DNA of 32,393 nucleotides from Comamonadaceae bacterium (GTDB lineage Bacteria > Pseudomonadota > Gammaproteobacteria > Burkholderiales > Rhodocyclaceae). Each line of letters starts with the position of its first letter. The stretch's first letter is position 1. The translations under genes were made by a program, and so were the position numbers. Of this stretch, positions 1-8,223 are shown one piece after another. The notes under the pieces were generated by a model, which worked only from the letters and a program-made list of their open reading frames with translations, had not been told where the DNA came from and did not search any database. The stretch lies in contig JANLJE010000050.1 in NCBI GenBank assembly GCA_029255645.1, positions 1 to 32,393 of the forward strand, read 5' to 3'.

Positions 1-26
1 CCGGGAGGGGGAATCAGGAGAGCGGC

Positions 27-1724
27 ATGAGAACGGTGGCGGGCAAGACAAGAGGCGCCCTGCTTGCGCAAGTGGCCCTGGGGGTGGCCACCTGGTGGGT
101 GGCCCGGAGGCTGGGCATGAGCGAGACCGGCGCGCTCGCCGTGGCAGCGGCTGCCGGCCTGCTGGCCGCCGGCGTGCTGGCGGTCCTGCTGGAAGCGGTG
201 ACGGTGCGGCCCTTGCTGGAACTCAGGGGGGCCATCGAGCAGATGTATCAGGATGGCGATCTGACGCGCCGGGTCAGCGTCCGCGGCAAGGGGGAAATTG
301 CGGCCACGGCGGATTCCTTCAACAAGTTGATAGGCAGTTACCAGACCATCATTGGCAAGGTGTTTTTCAATTCCGTCGAAATCGAGAAAGCCGCCCGGCA
401 GTTGGTCGTCGAATCCCACCGGGTGGCGGCGGGCTCCTCCCAGCAGTTTGCCGCCGCCCAGGCGACCACGGATGCCATGGTGCAATTGATGGGCAACATG
501 AACGAGGTGAGTCAGCGGGCCCATGAAACGGCCCATATCGCGCAAGAGGCCAGTGCTCTGTCGCGGGATGGCGTCAAGATCGTCACCCAGGCGTCCCAGG
601 AAATGGAAAGGATTGCCGACTCCGTGACCCAGTCGGCAGAAGTGGTTCAGGCGCTGGGGGAACGCTCCAGGGCCATTTCCGGCATCGTCCAGACCATTCG
701 CGAAATCGCCGAGCAGACCAATCTGCTGGCCCTCAATGCCGCCATCGAGGCGGCCCGGGCGGGGGAGCAGGGACGGGGCTTTGCCGTGGTGGCCGACGAG
801 GTGAAAAAACTCGCCGAGCGGACCTCGTCGGCCACGGGCGAAATCAGCCAGATGATCGGTGCGATCCAGGTCGAGACGGCTTCGGCCATCCATTCGATTC
901 AGGCCGGCACGGATCAGGCCCGCAATGGCGCCCTGCTGGCCCGCCAGGCTTCCGGATCCCTGGAGGCCATCAACCAGGGCGCCCAGGACACCATGCAAAA
1001 GGTGGATGCCATCGCCAGCGCCATCGAACAGCAAAGTGCCACGGGTTCGGATATTGCTGAACACATCCATTCCATCATGGAGCAGTCCCAGGCCAATTCA
1101 GAAGCGGCCGGGCAGACCTTGAAGGAAGCCGAGCAACTCGATTACCTGGCCGTGAATCTCAAGGAGATTGGCAATGTGTTCAAGCTGGGCAGTGCCGGGG
1201 ATGCCGCCCTGAAGCTGCATTCGAAGATGCCCGGGATCGTGCAGGACATGGCGCAACAGGTTGGGGCGGCACTCGAAGCGGCGGTGGCGCGCCGGAAAAT
1301 CACCCTCGATGAACTGTTCGACGACCAGTATCAGCCCATTGCCGGCACCAAGCCGCCCAAGTTCAATACCCGCTTTGATGCCCTGTGTGATCAGTTGCTG
1401 CCCCAGATTCAGGAGCCCTTGGTCAACCAGAATCCGGAAATGGTGTATGCCATCACCTGTGACCGGCGCGGCTATGTGCCGACCCATAACAAGCGCTTCT
1501 CTCAGCCCCTGACGGGCAATGAGCAGGTGGATTTCATCAATAACCGGACCAAGCGCATATTTGACGACCCGGTGGGGCGGCGTTGTGGTGATCATGAAAA
1601 GGCATTCCTGCTGCAGACCTACCGGCGCGATACCGGGGAAATCATGCATGACATTTCGGCCCCCGTTTATGTGCAGGGCCGTCACTGGGGCGGGGTGCGT
1701 ATTGGCTACAAGACCGATACATGA
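27..1724 (+). CDS. Methyl-accepting chemotaxis protein with C-terminal sensor-like domain
   Basis: Chemoreceptor of 565 aa that should control CheA activity in the membrane-bound array. Two hydrophobic segments (about residues 11-28 and 34-56) are separated by only a few residues, so there is no periplasmic ligand domain. A HAMP domain (about 57-110) and the long helical signalling domain follow; its conserved hairpin tip starts at E226-I-A-E-Q-T-N-L and runs through the [11 protein letters not shown] motif. After the signalling domain there is an extra folded region (about 420-565) with G482-Y-V-P-T-H-N and NRTKRIFDD (about 505-513), which looks like a Cache/PAS-type sensor placed at the C-terminus. 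There is no CheR/CheB-tethering pentapeptide. The ATG has an AGGAG-type ribosome site just upstream. It heads the che block, so it probably feeds the CheA encoded downstream. The ligand is unknown. Confidence 0.95.
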   Translation: MRTVAGKTRGALLAQVALGVATWWVARRLGMSETGALAVAAAAGLLAAGVLAVLLEAVTVRPLLELRGAIEQMYQDGDLTRRVSVRGKGEIAATADSFNKLIGSYQTIIGKVFFNSVEIEKAARQLVVESHRVAAGSSQQFAAAQATTDAMVQLMGNMNEVSQRAHETAHIAQEASALSRDGVKIVTQASQEMERIADSVTQSAEVVQALGERSRAISGIVQTIREIAEQTNLLALNAAIEAARAGEQGRGFAVVADEVKKLAERTSSATGEISQMIGAIQVETASAIHSIQAGTDQARNGALLARQASGSLEAINQGAQDTMQKVDAIASAIEQQSATGSDIAEHIHSIMEQSQANSEAAGQTLKEAEQLDYLAVNLKEIGNVFKLGSAGDAALKLHSKMPGIVQDMAQQVGAALEAAVARRKITLDELFDDQYQPIAGTKPPKFNTRFDALCDQLLPQIQEPLVNQNPEMVYAITCDRRGYVPTHNKRFSQPLTGNEQVDFINNRTKRIFDDPVGRRCGDHEKAFLLQTYRRDTGEIMHDISAPVYVQGRHWGGVRIGYKTDT

Positions 1725-1823
1725 TGTGATCGGCGGTTTCAGCGCTCACGAATTCTGTGTATCCTGCTTATGATGGGGCAACGGGTATGACCTGCAATCC
1801 GGAAAGTTTTTTGGGGATGAACA

Positions 1824-2789
1824 ATGTCTGAACTGCTCAAAAGTATCGACGCGAGGACCAAGCTCGCGGGTACCAACAAGCTCGAAATTCTGCTGTTTTC
1901 CCTGGGGGAGGACCGCCGCACGGGCCGGCGCGAGACCTATGGCATCAATGTGTTCAAGGTGCGCGAGGTGATGCGCACCCCGCCCATCACCGTGGCACCG
2001 GACATGCCTCCTGCGGTCGAAGGCATGGTCAGTCTGCGCGGCATCCTGGTGCCGGTGGTGGATCTGGCCAAGTATGCCGGGGTGGATTCGGATGCCCACC
2101 GGGACATCATGATCGTTACCGAGTACAACGGCCATACCCAGGGCTTTCTGGTGGAAGCCGTGGATAGCATCCTGCGCCTGGACTGGAGCATGATGCGGGT
2201 TCCTCCGGATATGCTGACGGCCCAGATGGGCGGCCTGGTCACCGCGGTGACCGAGCTGGAAGACGGTCGCCTGATCATGATGATGGACGTGGAAAAGGTG
2301 CTTGCCGAAACCTCCCACAGTGATGATGACGACATCCACTTCAAGAGCATTGCACCTCTGGAGAAGCCCGGTGTGACGGTATTCTTCTGCGATGATTCGA
2401 GCGTGGCGCGCAAGCAGATTTCCCGCACCCTCGATGCCATGGGTGTGAAGTATGTGTCGGCGAACAACGGCCGGCAGATGTGGGAAGAGCTGGAGAAAGC
2501 GGCGGACTATGCCAAAGCGACCGGTCAGTCGCCTTCCGATGTGGTCAGTCTGGTGCTGACGGATATTGAAATGCCCGAGATGGATGGTTACATCCTGACC
2601 AAGAAGATCAAGAGTGATCCCCGCTTTGCCTCGGTGCCCGTGATCATGCACTCCTCCTTGTCCGGCATGTCCAATCAGAGCCTGGGCCTGTCTGTCGGGG
2701 TGGATGAATATGTTCCCAAGTTCGAGGCTCAGCGCTTATCCGAAATATTGCGGCGGCGTCTGACCGAACGCTTCCCCGCCGAGGTTTGA
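1824..2789 (+). CDS. cheV: Chemotaxis coupling protein CheV (first copy)
   Basis: CheV of 321 aa: an N-terminal CheW-like coupling domain (about residues 15-170, with [10 protein letters not shown] and VSLRG motifs) joined to a C-terminal receiver domain (about 185-315). Acidic residues lie in the FFCDDSS motif, and the predicted phospho-acceptor is D247 in LTDIEMPEMDG. It should link receptors to CheA and be phosphorylated by CheA, acting in adaptation or as a phosphate sink. Compared with the second copy it has a short charged insertion in the first beta region (GEDRRTGRR). It lies 99 bases after the receptor gene and 15 bases before the second cheV. No cheW is present in the window, so the CheV proteins may be the main couplers encoded here. 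The family call is certain; the division of labour between the copies is unknown. Confidence 0.97.
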   Translation: MSELLKSIDARTKLAGTNKLEILLFSLGEDRRTGRRETYGINVFKVREVMRTPPITVAPDMPPAVEGMVSLRGILVPVVDLAKYAGVDSDAHRDIMIVTEYNGHTQGFLVEAVDSILRLDWSMMRVPPDMLTAQMGGLVTAVTELEDGRLIMMMDVEKVLAETSHSDDDDIHFKSIAPLEKPGVTVFFCDDSSVARKQISRTLDAMGVKYVSANNGRQMWEELEKAADYAKATGQSPSDVVSLVLTDIEMPEMDGYILTKKIKSDPRFASVPVIMHSSLSGMSNQSLGLSVGVDEYVPKFEAQRLSEILRRRLTERFPAEV

Positions 2790-2804
2790 GGCCAGGAGAT
2801 TCAG

Positions 2805-3743
2805 ATGGACATGCAGGAAAACAAGAAGCTGCTCGACGGTGTCGACGCCCGAACCCGCCTGGCGGGCTCCAACCAGATGGAAATCCTGCTGTTTTCCCTG
2901 GGGACCCGGGAAACCTTCGGGATCAATGTGTTCAAGGTGCGCGAGGTGGGGTGTACCCCCCACATCACCAAGACCCCGAACATGCCCAAGGGGGTCGAGG
3001 GCCTGATTTCCCTGCGCGGCAACGTCATTCCGGTGCTGTCGCTGGCTTCCTACCTGGACCTGGAAGAGCCTCCCGAAGGGCTGGGCAAGACCATGATGGT
3101 GGCGGAGTATTCCAAGCGCACCCTGGGTTTTCTGGTTCATGAGGTGGATCGCATCATTCGCGTGGACTGGGAGAGGGTCAAGGCGCCGGAGAGTGTCTTG
3201 AATGCCAATCAAGGCTTGATCTCCGCCGTGATCGAGTTGAGCGGCGGACATCTGGTATCCATCCTCGATGTCGAGCAGATTCTGGCCAACGCCTTTGGCG
3301 AGGCGGTCATCGTCGACATCCCGCCGGCCCGGGTCGAGGAGGAGGCCAGTGTTTTCTTTGTCGACGATTCCATCGTGGCGCGCAAGAAGATTGCCGAGGT
3401 CCTGGACAAGCTGGGGGTCAAGCACAAGCATGCCACCAACGGCGCTGAAGCCTGGACCCGGCTCCAGGCCATTGCCGCTCATGCCCAGCAAATGAATATT
3501 CCGATGCGGGACGAAATCAACCTGATTCTCGTGGATGCGGAAATGCCCGAGATGGACGGCTATGTGCTGACCAAGAACATCAAGTCCGACCTCCGCTTCG
3601 AGGGGGTGCCCGTCGTCATGCATTCTTCCCTCTCATCCGAGGCCAATCGCGCCATGGGCAAGTCCGTGGGGGTCGATGCCTACGTCGCCAAGTTTGATGC
3701 AGAAGTGCTGGCCGACACCTTGCGGCCCCTGTTGGAAAGATAA
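2805..3743 (+). CDS. cheV: Chemotaxis coupling protein CheV (second copy)
   Basis: Second CheV, 312 aa, with the same CheW-like plus receiver architecture. The coupling domain (about 15-165) again has [11 protein letters not shown] and ISLRGN. The receiver (about 180-310) has VFFVDDS and the predicted phosphorylation site D244 in [11 protein letters not shown]. It is clearly paralogous to the gene before it but diverged through most of its length, so this is an old duplication rather than an assembly artefact. The ATG lies 15 bases after the first cheV. It is probably co-transcribed with cheY, which follows after 19 bases. Different receptor or CheA preferences for the two proteins are plausible but cannot be read from sequence. 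Confidence 0.97.
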   Translation: MDMQENKKLLDGVDARTRLAGSNQMEILLFSLGTRETFGINVFKVREVGCTPHITKTPNMPKGVEGLISLRGNVIPVLSLASYLDLEEPPEGLGKTMMVAEYSKRTLGFLVHEVDRIIRVDWERVKAPESVLNANQGLISAVIELSGGHLVSILDVEQILANAFGEAVIVDIPPARVEEEASVFFVDDSIVARKKIAEVLDKLGVKHKHATNGAEAWTRLQAIAAHAQQMNIPMRDEINLILVDAEMPEMDGYVLTKNIKSDLRFEGVPVVMHSSLSSEANRAMGKSVGVDAYVAKFDAEVLADTLRPLLER

Positions 3744-3762
3744 CGAGTTTCTGGAGTGCAGC

Positions 3763-4158
3763 ATGCCTGTTGATCCCAAAATGAAAATTCTGGTGGTGGA
3801 TGACTTTTCCACCATGCGTCGCATTGTGCGTAATCTGCTCAAGGAACTGGGCTACACCAATGTCGATGAGGCCGAGGACGGCGCCATCGCCCTGCAAAAA
3901 TTGAATGCAGGCGGCTTCGATTTCGTGGCGACGGACTGGAACATGCCGAACATGGATGGCTTGACCCTGCTGCAGACCATCCGCTCCACTCCGGCATTGA
4001 AGCATCTGCCGGTCCTGATGATCACGGCCGAGGCGAAGAAGGAAAACATCATCGCAGCCGCGCAGGCGGGTGCCAGTGGCTACATCGTCAAGCCTTTCAC
4101 CTCGGCAACCCTGGCGGAGAAGCTGCACAAGATTTTTGAAAAAATGGGCCAGGCTTGA
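3763..4158 (+). CDS. cheY: Chemotaxis response regulator CheY
   Basis: Single-domain receiver of 131 aa. Phosphorylated by CheA, it binds the switch protein FliM (encoded at 30512-31519) to change motor rotation. All key residues are visible: acidic pair D13/D14, phospho-acceptor D58 in [12 protein letters not shown]88 in LMITAEA and K110 in YIVKPF. The sequence is closely CheY-like rather than a generic receiver. The ATG at 3763 was chosen because it gives a standard CheY N-terminus ([14 protein letters not shown]) and has a GGAG upstream; a longer in-frame start at 3676 would lie inside cheV. It sits 10 bases before cheZ, its dedicated phosphatase. Confidence 0.97.
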   Translation: MPVDPKMKILVVDDFSTMRRIVRNLLKELGYTNVDEAEDGAIALQKLNAGGFDFVATDWNMPNMDGLTLLQTIRSTPALKHLPVLMITAEAKKENIIAAAQAGASGYIVKPFTSATLAEKLHKIFEKMGQA

Positions 4159-4168
4159 GGAGTAGACG

Positions 4169-5035
4169 ATGACGGCCAATAACGATTCTGCTGAGCTGGA
4201 AGCCCTGTTCGATAGCGTGGCGGCCACGGTTCGGGTTGAGCCAGCACCGGCCGCCCCCGCCCCCACCGCCCCTGCTTCGTCAGGCATCACGGATCTGGGC
4301 GACAGTGATGATCTGCAGGCCCTGTTCGATAGCGTGGCTTCCAGTTTTCATGCTTCCGAGCCTGGCGCTGCAAAAACGCCAAGCGCGGCCGCGGTTGAAA
4401 GCCGTGCGGGCGGCGAAGAGTGGCCCGCCCAGGAAACTGTTTTCAACCGCATCGGGCAGATGGCGCGCCAGTTGCACGACACCTTGCATCAGCTGGGCTA
4501 CGACAAACTGCTGGAGCAGACGGTCAGCTCCCTGCCAGATGCCAAGGACAGGCTGGCTTATGTGGCCAACCTCACGGAGCAGGCCGCCTGCCGGGTGCTC
4601 AATGCGACGGATATTGCCAAGCCTGTGGTGGATGAGCTGGAAAAAAATGCCCTCGCCCTCGGGGCGCGCTGGGACAAGGTTTTCAGTAATCAGATGAGCA
4701 CCGCCGAGTTCCGGCAACTGGCGGAGGAAACGCGCCGCTATCTGAAGGCCGGGGTTCCGGAGGGGGTCAAGGTCATCAATGCGCAGTTGATGGAAATCAT
4801 GATGGCCCAGGATTTTCAGGATCTGACGGGTCAGGTCATCAAGAAGATCGTCGGGCTGACCCAGGATCTGGAAAACGGACTCATGACGGTCCTGATTGAA
4901 GTGATGCCGCAGAAAAAACGCTCTGAAGAAGTGAATAGCCTCGTGAATGGGCCGGTCATCAATGCTGATGGTCGCCCCGATGTGGTCGTCAATCAACAGC
5001 AGGTCGATGATCTGCTGGATAGTCTGGGTTTCTGA
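4169..5035 (+). CDS. cheZ: CheY-P phosphatase CheZ with extended N-terminus
   Basis: CheZ of 288 aa, which dephosphorylates CheY-P. The catalytic segment MAQDFQDLTGQVIKKI is intact, with D218 and Q222 matching the catalytic pair D143/Q147 of the E. coli enzyme. The C-terminus VDDLLDSLGF is the typical CheY-binding peptide. The protein is longer than the E. coli one (about 214 aa) because of an N-terminal region (1-85) rich in Ala/Pro. That region holds two copies of an acidic peptide, AELEALFDSVA (8-18) and DDLQALFDSVA (47-57), which resemble the C-terminal CheY-binding peptide and the FliM N-terminal EEVDALL motif. The helical hairpin core spans about 90-265. It lies between cheY and cheA with short gaps (10 and 12 bases). 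Confidence 0.95.
   Translation: MTANNDSAELEALFDSVAATVRVEPAPAAPAPTAPASSGITDLGDSDDLQALFDSVASSFHASEPGAAKTPSAAAVESRAGGEEWPAQETVFNRIGQMARQLHDTLHQLGYDKLLEQTVSSLPDAKDRLAYVANLTEQAACRVLNATDIAKPVVDELEKNALALGARWDKVFSNQMSTAEFRQLAEETRRYLKAGVPEGVKVINAQLMEIMMAQDFQDLTGQVIKKIVGLTQDLENGLMTVLIEVMPQKKRSEEVNSLVNGPVINADGRPDVVVNQQQVDDLLDSLGF
4202..4338 (+). repeat. Internal 20-nt direct repeat in cheZ (4202-4221 and 4319-4338)
   Basis: Two identical 20-base copies, 117 bases (39 codons) apart and in the same reading frame, encode the core of the repeated ALFDSVA peptide. Exact DNA identity at both copies suggests a fairly recent duplication or conversion within the N-terminal extension of cheZ. Confidence 0.85.
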
Positions 5036-5047
5036 GGAGGATCAGGT

Positions 5048-6910
5048 ATGAGCGACTTTGCTGGCATGGAAGATCTGCTGCAGGATTTCCTGCAAGAAGC
5101 CCACGATTTGCTGTCGGATGTCGACAACAAGCTGGTTGACCTGGAAAAAATGCCCGATGACCGGGGCTTGTTGAACGATATTTTCCGGGGGTTCCACACG
5201 GTCAAGGGAGGGGCCGGCTTTCTCAACGCCACCGAACTGGTGACCCTGTGCCACCTGACCGAAAATCTCTTTGACAAGCTGCGTAACGGTGAGCTGCATC
5301 TGACTCCGGAGTTGATGGACTTGATCATGGCCGCCACCAAATGTGTGCGGGATATGTTCGGGGATCTGTCTTCCGGCGTGCAGCCGCTGCGGGCGCCCGC
5401 AGATTTGCTGCACGCCCTAGAGGGTGTCCTGAAGGGGGAATCGCCGGCTCCCGTGGCGGCTCCCGTGGCAAGCGCAGCCCCCGCTGCCGCGACGCCCTCG
5501 GGCACCGAGCCCGACTGGGAGAAGCTGCATGCCAGCGTTTCAGGCCAGGCCGTGGCCGCCACCGGCGAGGTGATCACCCGGGCCGAAGTGGCGGCTGCCA
5601 GCGCTGCTGCGGCGGCACCGGAAAAGCCTGCCCGTCGGACTGCCGACCGCCCCGCCTCCGGCAGTGGAGGCGGACGCCGGATCGAGGAGCGGGCCCGCGA
5701 GAACACCATCCGTGTCGATACGGCCCGTCTCGACCAGGTGCTCAATCTGTCCGGCGAAATCGGCCTGACCAAGAACCGTCTGACCAGCCTGCGGGCCGAC
5801 ATCCTGGCCGGCAAGAATGATCCCGAGACCCTGCATGCCCTGGACCAGGCCGTAAGCCAGCTCGACCTGCTGGTTTCGGACCTGCAGAACTCGGTCATGA
5901 AGACCCGCATGCAGCCGATTGGCCGCCTGTTCCAGAAGTATCCCCGTATCGCCCGGGATCTGGCGCGGCAACTGGGCAAGGACGTGGAACTGGTGCTCGC
6001 CGGTGAGGAAACCGAAGTCGACAAGACCATGATCGAGGATCTCGCCGATCCCTTGATCCACCTGATCCGCAATGCGGTAGACCATGGTGTCGAAAGTCCC
6101 GCCGAACGGGCGGCGGCCGGCAAGCCCGCCAAGAGCCTGGTGCGCCTGGAGGCACGTCAGGAGGGCGATCACATCGTCCTCATCGTCGCCGATGACGGGC
6201 GTGGCATGAGTGCCGAGCGCATTCGCGCCAAGGCGGTGGAAAAGGGGCTGATCACCGAGGAAGAAGCCAATACTCTGGATGATCGCCAGAGTTTCAACCT
6301 CATCTTGCTGCCGGGCTTCTCCACCAAGACGGAAATCTCGGATGTTTCCGGCCGTGGGGTGGGCATGGATGTGGTGAAAACCAATATCCAGAAGCTCAAC
6401 GGTTCCATTGAAATCCGCTCGGAGCCCGGCAAGGGCTCGGTGTTCCTGATTTCCCTGCCGCTCACCCTGGCCATTCTGCCGGTGCTGCTGGTGCTGCTGG
6501 GTGATCAACCCTTTGCCTTGCCGCTGTCTTTGGTGCGCGAGATTTTGCCCATCGAGCAGGACAAGGTTCAGGAAGTGGGCGGGAAGACGACGCTGGTGGT
6601 CCGCGGCGAGATACTTCCCGTGGTTTCCCTGGCTCGCCTGCTCGGCTGGCAGCAGGTGCGCTATCCCGAATACGGGGTGTTCATGCAAACGGCAGAACGC
6701 AGCTTCATCCTTGGCGTGGATAGCTTTGCCGGGCGGGATGATGCAGTGATCAAATCTCTTGAAGATTTCCGTCCGCGCGGCGTGGCGGGGGTGACCACCC
6801 TCTCCAACGGTCAGATCGTGCTGATTCTCGACATGAAGGAACTGCTCGCGGATGTGGGGCAGCACATGGATGGAATAGGCCGGGGGATTCCTGCACTCGA
6901 CTTTGTTTGA
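5048..6910 (+). CDS. cheA: Chemotaxis histidine kinase CheA
   Basis: CheA of 620 aa, the central kinase phosphorylating CheY and the CheV receivers. Domains in order: P1 HPt with the phospho-histidine H50 in FHTVKGGAGF (about 1-115); a long Ala/Pro/Gly linker (about 130-220); P3 dimerisation helices (about 225-285, LNLSGEIGLTKNRL); P4 ATPase with N-box H338-L-I-R-N342-A-V-D-H, G1 box D382-D-G-R-G, then LLPGFSTK and SGRGVGMDVVK; and P5 CheW-like domain to the end. The linker occupies the place where the CheY-binding P2 domain normally sits, so P2 appears to be missing. The start has a strong GAGGAGGA ribosome site. It is the last gene of the block; a 12-bp hairpin lies about 20 bases after the stop. 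Confidence 0.97.
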   Translation: MSDFAGMEDLLQDFLQEAHDLLSDVDNKLVDLEKMPDDRGLLNDIFRGFHTVKGGAGFLNATELVTLCHLTENLFDKLRNGELHLTPELMDLIMAATKCVRDMFGDLSSGVQPLRAPADLLHALEGVLKGESPAPVAAPVASAAPAAATPSGTEPDWEKLHASVSGQAVAATGEVITRAEVAAASAAAAAPEKPARRTADRPASGSGGGRRIEERARENTIRVDTARLDQVLNLSGEIGLTKNRLTSLRADILAGKNDPETLHALDQAVSQLDLLVSDLQNSVMKTRMQPIGRLFQKYPRIARDLARQLGKDVELVLAGEETEVDKTMIEDLADPLIHLIRNAVDHGVESPAERAAAGKPAKSLVRLEARQEGDHIVLIVADDGRGMSAERIRAKAVEKGLITEEEANTLDDRQSFNLILLPGFSTKTEISDVSGRGVGMDVVKTNIQKLNGSIEIRSEPGKGSVFLISLPLTLAILPVLLVLLGDQPFALPLSLVREILPIEQDKVQEVGGKTTLVVRGEILPVVSLARLLGWQQVRYPEYGVFMQTAERSFILGVDSFAGRDDAVIKSLEDFRPRGVAGVTTLSNGQIVLILDMKELLADVGQHMDGIGRGIPALDFV

Positions 6911-6930
6911 TCAATAAATTCAATGTGTTG

Positions 6931-6958
6931 CAACAAGGGCCCTGCGGGGCCCTTGTTG
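6931..6958 (+). terminator. Hairpin terminator after cheA
   Basis: Perfect 12-bp inverted repeat (CAACAAGGGCCC and its complement) around a 4-base TGCG loop, 20 bases after the cheA stop. It is GC-rich and stable, but no T-run follows directly, so it may stop transcription only partly or act as an RNA 3' end barrier. Confidence 0.6.
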
Positions 6959-7051
6959 CTTGGGGCGGCGGCAGCGCCGCCAGCCATCCGGGCGAACTTG
7001 ATAATTTTTTTAAAAAAGCGCTGTACCTATTTAATTTTCTTGGTTTTTTTC

Positions 7052-7057
7052 TATAAT
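7052..7057 (+). promoter_or_regulatory. Candidate -10 element upstream of flhB
   Basis: A consensus TATAAT lies 26 bases before the flhB ATG in an AT-rich patch (about 6999-7057) that stands out from the GC-rich surroundings. No good -35 hexamer is found at 16-18 bases. The position after the cheA hairpin makes this the likely place for a promoter driving flhB-flhA-flhF-flhG-fliA-motCD. Confidence 0.35.
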
Positions 7058-7083
7058 AGCCATGTCAAAACGGTTGTGCGCCC

Positions 7084-8223
7084 ATGGCAGAAGATAGCGA
7101 CGTCGAGAAAACAGAAGAACCTACGGGCCGGCGTCTTTCGCAAGCCCGCGAGGAAGGTCAGGTTCCCCACTCCCGGGAGCTTGGGAGTTTTCTCGTGCTC
7201 ATGGTGGCGGCCTCGGCCTTCTGGTTGCTGGGTGCCTGGCTGGCTCAACGTGCGGTCTTGATCATGTCCAGGGGGCTCGATATGGACCCGGCCTTTCTGA
7301 AGCAGCCCGAATTGGCTCTCTTGCGGCTTTATGACCTGTCCCTGGATGCCTTGATCAGCTTTTCCCCGCTGGTGCTGGCGCTCATCATCGCCTGTCTCGT
7401 GCCGCCTTTCGTCCTGAACTCCTGGGTCTTTTCCACCAAGGCCATCATGCCGGATCTGAACAAGCTCGACCCCATCGCCGGGATCGGACGGATGTTTTCC
7501 TGGAATAGCCTGATGGAACTGGTGAAGTCCATTCTCAAGGCCGTCATCATCGGGGGGACCGCGGTACTGGTGCTCTGGAAACACTGGGATGAGATTTTCG
7601 GGCTGATGTCGATGCCGCTGGAGGCGGGTCTGGCATCGGCCGGAGATTTGCTCAGTTTTGCTTTCCTGTTGATCGTCTCTGCCATGTTCGTCATCGTGCT
7701 GGCGGATGTGCCCTTCCAGATCTGGCAGTACTACGACAAATTGAAGATGACCAAGGACGAGGTCCGCCGGGAAAACAAGGAAATGGAAGGCGATCCCATG
7801 GTCAAGGGACGGATCCGCAGCCTGCAGCGTGAGGCCGCGCGCAAGCGCATGATGGCGGCGATTCCCGAGGCCGATGTGATCGTGACCAACCCGACCCACT
7901 ATGCGGTGGCCTTGTCTTACAAGGAGGGCATGGGGGCCCCCAAGGTGCTGGGCAAGGGGATGGGCGTGATTGCTCAGCGGATCAAGGCGCTGGGTGCGGA
8001 GCATGGGGTGCCCCTGCTGGAGGCGCCGCCTCTGGCCCGTGCCCTGTACCGGCATGCCGAGATCGATGACGAGATTCCTGGTGCCCTTTATGGGGCGGTG
8101 GCCGAGGTGCTGGCCTATGTGTATCAGCTCTCGCGCTGGCGCTCGCTGGGGGGGGAGTATCCGATGCCGCCTCGGGATGTGCGGGTGCCGCCTGAACTGG
8201 CCGTGCCGGCGGAGGCCGCTTGA
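7084..8223 (+). CDS. flhB: Flagellar export switch protein FlhB
   Basis: FlhB, 379 aa, inner-membrane part of the type III export gate that switches from rod/hook to filament substrates. The N-terminus (AEDSDVEKTEEPTGRRL) is typical, followed by four hydrophobic segments (about 30-210) and the cytoplasmic domain with the autocleavage motif N269-P-T-H272, at the same residue number as in Salmonella. The ATG at 7084 fits the family N-terminus although its ribosome site is weak. Its TGA shares one base with the flhA ATG (TGATG), indicating translational coupling. The substrate-length signal it reads comes from FliK, whose gene begins beyond the right end of the window. Confidence 0.97.
   Translation: MAEDSDVEKTEEPTGRRLSQAREEGQVPHSRELGSFLVLMVAASAFWLLGAWLAQRAVLIMSRGLDMDPAFLKQPELALLRLYDLSLDALISFSPLVLALIIACLVPPFVLNSWVFSTKAIMPDLNKLDPIAGIGRMFSWNSLMELVKSILKAVIIGGTAVLVLWKHWDEIFGLMSMPLEAGLASAGDLLSFAFLLIVSAMFVIVLADVPFQIWQYYDKLKMTKDEVRRENKEMEGDPMVKGRIRSLQREAARKRMMAAIPEADVIVTNPTHYAVALSYKEGMGAPKVLGKGMGVIAQRIKALGAEHGVPLLEAPPLARALYRHAEIDDEIPGALYGAVAEVLAYVYQLSRWRSLGGEYPMPPRDVRVPPELAVPAEAA

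Noticed and set aside
1725-1823. TATGAT (1769-1774) and a GG-N10-GC pair before the first cheV as promoters
   Set aside because: No acceptable -35 for the first and poor flanking match for the second; too weak to call in a 99-base gap.
4993-6132. Long open frames on the strand opposite cheA (also 5540-6865)
   Set aside because: They lie entirely antisense to an unmistakable cheA. High-GC codon use leaves such shadow frames open; their products are Arg/Ser- or His/Gln-rich and match no family I know.
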